DNA of 64,000 nt from Petrosia ficiformis (taxonomy: Eukaryota; Porifera; Demospongiae; Haplosclerida; Petrosiidae), in contig OX345646.1 of the NCBI GenBank assembly GCA_947044365.1, positions 3,976,827 through 4,040,826 of the forward strand. The letters run 5' to 3'. Of the stretch, positions 59,041 to 64,000 are shown piece after piece. The position numbers were made by a program, and so were the translations under genes. Position 1 is the first letter of the stretch. The number at the start of each line of letters is the position of its first letter. The notes beneath the pieces are model-generated. The model was not told where the DNA came from. It saw only the letters and a program-made list of their open reading frames with translations, and searched no databases.

Positions 59041-59522
59041 CAACATACATCTCCGGGTGTGATAGAATAGCCAACCACATTGAGAACAATCAAGGAAATC
59101 ATGGCTATCAATATTAAAATGCAACAGAATCCAATACCTCTCAATGAGAAATATTCTAACTTAGGGAACAGTGGAATAATAATCAGCTCTAAGATAGGGA
59201 ATGAAGAAACCAGATGTACAAGTAATACTGCTAAAATCCTCAAAAATGTTTTCACACTTTCTACATTCTCTTCTGAAAAAGACCCAGCATACTTTCTCCT
59301 CCCAAGATCTATTCGACTAGGTAATTTATTTTACGATTATGTAAGCGAGCTTCTTTTCTCTGGGGTTTTGTGGTACTAAATGTATTATAAACCAGTTCAT
59401 AATGATTATAGTCCCCATATAGTCCAGTGAATGAAAGCTCTTGAGTGTGTGTTTGATTTCTCTGCTAACTGATCTAATCCATATGGTGGTACGTTTGTAA
59501 AGAATCCTGCAGTTCCCATTAT
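59041..59522 (-). pseudogene. POT transporter fragments flanking the Crypton
   Basis: Two minus-strand blocks match the POT gene: 59406-59522 (TNVPPYGLDQLAEKS, then HWTIWGL) and 59041-59380 (ESVKTFLRILAVLL, LIIIPLFPKLEYF, YSITPGD). They correspond to residues ~150-180 and ~280-400 with a deletion between. The Crypton joins at 59040 and a TTAA-flanked MITE joins at 59522. Confidence 0.75.
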
Positions 59523-59525
59523 TAA

Positions 59526-59745
59526 GGTGGTACTAGGGAGTGGGCGGATGCGACTCCAATCACTTTCAAAATACAATATAATATAATATGAGTAAAATTG
59601 GATGTAATACCAACCTTCGTATCTTGTAATCACCTTTATAGTGTCCTGGAATTGATAAAATCTCCATTTTTGCAATTAACATAAGTACAAAACCACTAAA
59701 GCCACGCCCACCATACATGGCGTGCACCAAGTACAATGTATTTTC
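59526..59745. mobile_element. Family A TTAA MITE, partial copy 2
   Basis: Begins after TTAA (59522-59525) with GGTGGTACTAGGGAGTGGGC and follows the right half of the element at 27630-28868 inverted. It stops near 59745 at the junction with the Gypsy pol region. The other terminus is absent, so the Gypsy element and the MITE meet at a truncation or rearrangement. Confidence 0.75.
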
Positions 59746-59749
59746 TCTT

Positions 59750-61011
59750 TGATATATCTGAGAGTTCTTCTTCTCAATTGATTTATGAAAGGAAGGAGAT
59801 TCTGATACGTTATCATGATCAGTGACTTGTGGATTTGAAGATTGGTTCATAGTCTCTCGTTGAGAATCAGAACTCAAAGATTCATTATTAGATGGGTTAT
59901 CTGTAGTAGAACGATTAGAATTAGGCAAATTGGGTACAATAGTAAAATCTGTTGAATGTTCAATAGTTTCTGATGTATCTTCCAAAATACTTTCATCTAT
60001 AGTACCAGTGAGGACTATAGATGAAAGTATTATAATTATAAATGAAACTTCACCTCGTTTCTCAGATATAGTACCTGGTAACCAAGTAACACGATTTTCA
60101 CGATAAGTTTTAACCATTACTAGATCTCCTACTTCAAAAAGTCTGATAGAACTGTGTTGATCATATTTCTCTTTCTGTGCAGATAGCTTTTCTAATACTC
60201 TTCTTTCAGTATTAGGTTTTAAAAGGTCTAGTACAGTTTTAAGTTGACGGCCTAAGAACAATGTATTAGGAAGTACTCCAGTAACTGTATGTGGTGTTGT
60301 TCTGTATTTCAGTAAGAAACTTGCTAATCTATGATCATGTGATCTACTATCACTCTTCCCAGCCACAATTGCTTTCTTCAAGGTTTGGACAAAACGTTCT
60401 GCAAGTCCATTAGTTGCAGGGTGGTAAGGTGCAGAGCGAATATGTTTTACACCATTATTCTTAAGGAACATCTGAAAATCTTCTGAAGTAAATTGGGGAC
60501 CATTGTCCGAGACAATTTGATCTGGAAGACCATAGGTGGAGAAGACTTTACGAAGAACCTCGATGGTTTCACTAGTAGTTGTAGAGGGCATGGCAAACAC
60601 TTCCGGCCATTTAGAGTGAGCATCCACTATGATAAGGTATGTTCTACCATACAGCAGTCCTGCAAAATCTATATGCAGTCTGGACCATGGCTTTGAAGGC
60701 CAAATCCAGGGATTTAAAGGTGATTTAGGTGGTGATGGCAGACATGGTAAACAAGATTTGGTTAATAGTTCAATATCAGCATCTAAACCAGGCCACCAAA
60801 CATAGCTTCTCGCAAGGGATTTCATGTGGCATATACCAGGGTGATCCTTGTGTAGTTTGTTTAAAATCTCCCTTTGATATTTTTGAGGAATAACTACTCT
60901 AATTCCCCACATCAAATATATGCCTTCGATAGTAAGCTCAGTTTTCCGATTAAAGAAAGGTTTAAGTTGGTGGTGCACAGTACTTGGCCAACCATATTTG
61001 GTATATCTCAT
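59750..61011 (-). pseudogene. Gypsy integrase
   Basis: The frame shows an HHCC zinc-binding region (LHKDHPGICHMKSL, later SCLPCLPSP) and the catalytic core with the three acidic positions: HIDFAG, VSDNGPQFTSEDF and NGLAERFVQTL. Integrases insert the element's cDNA into chromosomes. A Ser/Asn/Thr-rich tail follows to about 59750, after which the frame runs into MITE sequence. A one-base break near 61115 separates it from RNase H. Confidence 0.85.
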
Positions 61012-61088
61012 TACTTTTGATAATAATGGATCCTTTTCTGTTGCAACAACTAATTGATGATTTGTAATATGTAAGGCTTCAAGTTGGC

Positions 61089-62251
61089 TTAAATTAAAAA
61101 TACTGTCAAAAGAAACACCTTTTTCTGTTTCATTAGTTGTTGGTAATGGTATCTAGATAATGCATCAGCATTTCCATGTAATTTTGTAGGGCGATATTCT
61201 ATGTCATATGTGTAGGCAGATAGAAGAATAGCCCAACGCTGTAGTCTAGCTGCTGCTAATGTAGGGATACCCATTTTAGGACCTAAAATAGCACATAAGG
61301 GCTTGTGGTCAGTGACTAATACAAATTTTCTTGCATATAAATATTGATGAAATTTTTGAACACCGAATACTAAGGATAATGCCTCCTTTTGTATTTGTGG
61401 ATAGTTTTCTCTGTAGGGGTAAGTGTACAAGATGCAAAGGCAATTGGTTGCTCGGTACCATTTGGAAAAACATGAGAAATAACAGCACCAATGCCGTAGG
61501 CTGAGGCGTCACTTGCCAGTCTTAAAGGTAATTGACTGTCATAGTGTACTAATAATGTTGAATCCACTAATTTCTTTTTTACAATACTAAGTGATTTGTT
61601 ACATGCAGGGATCCAATTCCACCTGACATCCTGCCTGAAAAGTTGATTTAAAGGATGAAGAACCGAAGCCAAATTTGGTACAAATTTCCTATAATAATTC
61701 ACTAACCCTAGTAGGGAACGTAACTGTTGTACATTTCTGGGAATGGATGGTTTTAATATAGCTTCAAGCTTTCTATTAGACGAATGTAACTCTTTTGAAT
61801 CAATAATGTGGCCTAAATATTCAACTTGACTACTTAAAAATGTGCACTTACTACGTTTGACAGTAATACCTTCTTCTAATAATCTTTTAAGAACTTCTTC
61901 TAGGTTCTTGAGGTGATGTGAATGATCTTTTCCACTAACGAGTATGTCGTCAATATAACAAATTACGTTTGGTATACCTTGCAAAACAGTGTCCATTGCA
62001 CGTTGAAACAAGGCAGGAGCTGAGGCTACTCCAAAAGGAAGTCTATTATATCTATACAGTCCATGATGAGTATTAACAGTGACTAACTCCTTACTACAGT
62101 CGTCTAACTGCATCTGCTGATAAGCCTGAGAAAAGTCAATTTTAGAGAAGACTTTGCCACCTGAAAGAGTAGCGAATAGATCCTCTGGCTTGGGTAGAGG
62201 ATACTTCTCAATCTCTAGAGAAGGGTTCAAAGGTAACTTTGTAATCACCAC
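61089..62251 (-). pseudogene. Gypsy reverse transcriptase and RNase H
   Basis: Two overlapping frames. 61370-62251 holds the RT palm: KIDFSQAYQQMQLDD (motif A), YRYNRLPFGVASAPALFQ and CYIDDILVSG, the YxDD catalytic site. 61089-61430 holds RNase H (LVTDHKPLCAILG, then NADALSRYHY). The frames change near 61415. RT copies the element's RNA; RNase H removes the template. Confidence 0.85.
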
Positions 62252-63320
62252 ATAACTTAAGTTTTCCGTCCTTTTTGGGTGCTACCACTATTGGAGCTGC
62301 CCAATTACTGAAGTTGACTTTGGTGATAATGTTAGCAGACTCAAGACTATCCAGTTCCTGTTCAATACGATCCTTAAGTGCAAACGGCACGGGACACGGT
62401 CTGAAAAACTTGGGTTTTACATTCTCTGTCAGTTCCAAGTGTGCTGAGAAATTTTTCATTGTCCCTAAAGTGTCACTAAAAACGGGTTTGTACTTCTCTA
62501 ACAGTAATTCAAGTTTATTTTGATAATCAGAGTTTCTGGTGTGCTTAATAACACTCCAGTTGAAACGAATATGTGACATCCAGTTTCGTCCAATAAGACT
62601 AGGACCAGGTCCTTTAATAATCAATAGTGTGAGCGTGTTCTCCTGATCTCCATACTTAACATCTACATCCATCTCGCCTAACACAGTAATTTTCTCTGAC
62701 GTATATGTTTTCAAAACAACCTCAGAGTGACGCAAGTTAACAGTAGGAAATAATTCTTTTTTTGTAGTCTCTGAGATTAAAGACATGGCTGCCCCCGTGT
62801 CCAACTCCATTACTGTGTTTCTATTGTTCAGTTCTAAGTCTATAAGGATTGGGGGTGTAGATTTACTACGAAAGGTAAATAATGTGAAATCATCAGAAGA
62901 ATCTGAATTATCTTCAATTGACGTACTAACCCACTTTGTAGTATTTCTCCTACCTCTTGTTTTGAAAGTTGAGAATTGCTTACGAGTGTCATCTCTTTTC
63001 TTCCCGCAACAAGCTGGTGAGATGTGGCCTCTCTTTCCACATGAATGACATACTGCATCTCTAAACTTACAGTGGGCTGGGGCATGGTCTTTCCTCCCAC
63101 AACGATAACATGGCTGAAGGTTAATAGCCTTTATATTAGCCTCCACTGAGACTCCAGGTTTACTAGATTTCATTACATGAGTATTCCTTTCAGCACTTTC
63201 AAGGTTAGTAGCAATCTCAATAGCTTTAAGTATGGTTAAATCGTTTTCAATCAACAGTCTTTTCTGTGTGGCTTCATTGTTCAAACTACAAACAAAACGA
63301 TCTCGTAGGGCTTCTTCCAA
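62208..63320 (-). pseudogene. Gypsy gag C-terminus, protease and RT N-terminus
   Basis: Two CCHC zinc knuckles (CYRCGRKDHAPAHC, CHSCGKRGHISPAC) are followed by an aspartic protease motif (MELDTGAAMSLIS) and the RT thumb/finger start (APIVVAPKKDGKLKLCGDYK). The frame ends about 15 residues before the RT palm, where a one-base break near 62235 moves to the next frame. Confidence 0.85.
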
Positions 63321-63876
63321 ATGAGTTCAGCAACAAAATCTGCATTACTTTCACCTGCACGTTGGTCTCTCTTATGGAAATGGAATCTCTCTGCTATTAC
63401 GATAGGTGCAGGCTCAAAATGATCCGCAAGAGTTTCTTCCAAGGCTATATCCCTTGGTTTTGTTGGAGCATAAAAGTTGCTTAGTAGAGCGTAGGTTTTA
63501 GGACCGATAACTGTGAGAAAAACAGCAAACCCGATAGGTGTGGCAGGTTGTAACTTTGCTCGCTATCATGCTGATGATATCCCTACCGACAATGGGTCTA
63601 AACTGGGGGGGGCTGTGCCCCCCCCCCCCCCCTGTTTGTCAGGAACAGCGCTGGGCCTATCGGCCCAACGTAAATGTCCAACAGTGGAATTTTAAATAAC
63701 ACCACACCTATCGTGCATAATTAATGAGGGGCCGTCTGTGCCAGTTGATCCAAAACAGCTAACTTCTCGTCTTCACTTACTCCGTTAGCATCGGAGTATA
63801 ATTTTAGCCTTTCAACGTAGGTTGAGAAACGTTCAGTCTCCGGTTTAAACTCTTGAAGTTTACCGACAACAGACAT
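63321..63876 (-). pseudogene. Gypsy gag N-terminal region, interrupted
   Basis: An ATG at 63874-63876 opens a gag-like frame (MSVVGKLQEFKPETERF, then AVLDQLAQTAP) that stops at an inserted MITE near 63715-63735. Gag-like sequence resumes at about 63518 (FLTVIGPKTYALLSNFY, then AESNADFVAEL) and shifts frame near 63325. Confidence 0.7.
63531..63715. mobile_element. Small MITE inside gag
   Basis: Inverted ends CCGATAGGTGTGG and (inverse) CACGATAGGTGTGG, length about 185 bases, containing a C homopolymer of about 17 bases and a GGCCCAGCGCTG-like stretch. It splits the gag frame. No target duplication could be defined. Confidence 0.6.
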
Positions 63877-63911
63877 GATGAGTCCACTGAACAACCACTC
63901 TCGTCGCCAAT

Positions 63912-64000
63912 TGTAGTATCTTAAATTAATATTAATTTTATAAATTATATATTTGATACTATAAATAAGAAATAAAAGAGAGAGAGAGACAGAGAGTACT
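63912..64000 (-). repeat. Partial 5' LTR and primer-binding region of the Gypsy element
   Basis: On the minus strand the LTR ends ...GATACTACA at 63912-63913, followed by TTGGCGACGAGAGTGG, a likely tRNA primer-binding site, then the gag leader. The visible LTR includes an (AG)n tract. The rest lies outside the window. Confidence 0.6.

Larger units (their letters stand above)
59750..64000 (-). mobile_element. Ty3/Gypsy LTR retrotransposon, frameshifted and 3' truncated
   Basis: Minus-strand order is LTR, gag, protease, reverse transcriptase, RNase H, integrase. The 5' LTR runs off the window at 64000 and no 3' LTR is present: the integrase tail ends at the family A MITE near 59745. At least four frame breaks (near 63325, 62235, 61415, 61115) plus a MITE in gag show the copy is defective. 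Confidence 0.85.

Noticed and set aside
60493..60696. Plus-strand ORFs overlapping the Gypsy pol region (also 62275-62523 and 62785-63048)
   Set aside because: They are antisense shadows of the integrase, RT and protease frames.

Overview
The window looks like AT-rich genomic DNA from an early-branching animal, most likely a demosponge. That is an inference from gene content: GT-AG introns, a Piezo-type channel, tandem-C2 (synaptotagmin-like) genes, a ROCO GTPase with a C-terminal Death domain, a POT-type peptide transporter with several decayed copies, a large near-identical ankyrin array, and a dense mixture of DNA transposons, a Crypton, a Ty3/Gypsy element and tRNA-derived SINE sequence. 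No bacterial features (operons, Shine-Dalgarno sites, CRISPR) were seen.

Layout. 0-5 kb: a RecQ-helicase fragment, a TTAA-flanked MITE and a decayed DDE transposase. 5-12 kb: minus-strand exons of a Piezo-like gene; the N-terminal cluster at 11.5-12.0 kb is the best supported, and MITEs and another transposon remnant lie in its introns. 12-30 kb: mostly repeats, with a LINE reverse transcriptase remnant, hairpin and TIR MITEs, four duplicated short acidic exons (16.5-18.8 kb), a foldback element filled with 127-bp tandem repeats, and a nested insertion (C2 exon, then TTAA MITE, then a long-TIR element carrying a zinc-finger ORF). 30.3-33.5 kb: one CACTA/EnSpm-type transposon with CACTG ends, two divergent multi-exon genes and a shortened transposase. 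33.7-49.3 kb: a duplicated tandem-C2 gene flanks a POT transporter (38.6-40.2 kb), its decayed inverted copy and an ANK-Roc-COR-Death gene (42.1-46.7 kb). 49.9-53.4 kb: an ankyrin-repeat gene broken by stops, a frameshift and a SINE-bearing insertion. 54-57 kb: a tandemly repeated locus of unknown nature. 57.7-64 kb: a Crypton-like tyrosine recombinase, POT fragments, a MITE and a frameshifted Gypsy element that runs off the window end.

The intact-looking host genes are the POT transporter, the Piezo exons, and the ROCO-Death gene (apart from one apparent frame break). Several host-type genes exist as a functional-looking copy plus broken copies. Many single-base frame breaks could be real decay or assembly error, and sequence alone does not separate the two. 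All splice models here were read by eye from splice sites and phase agreement.
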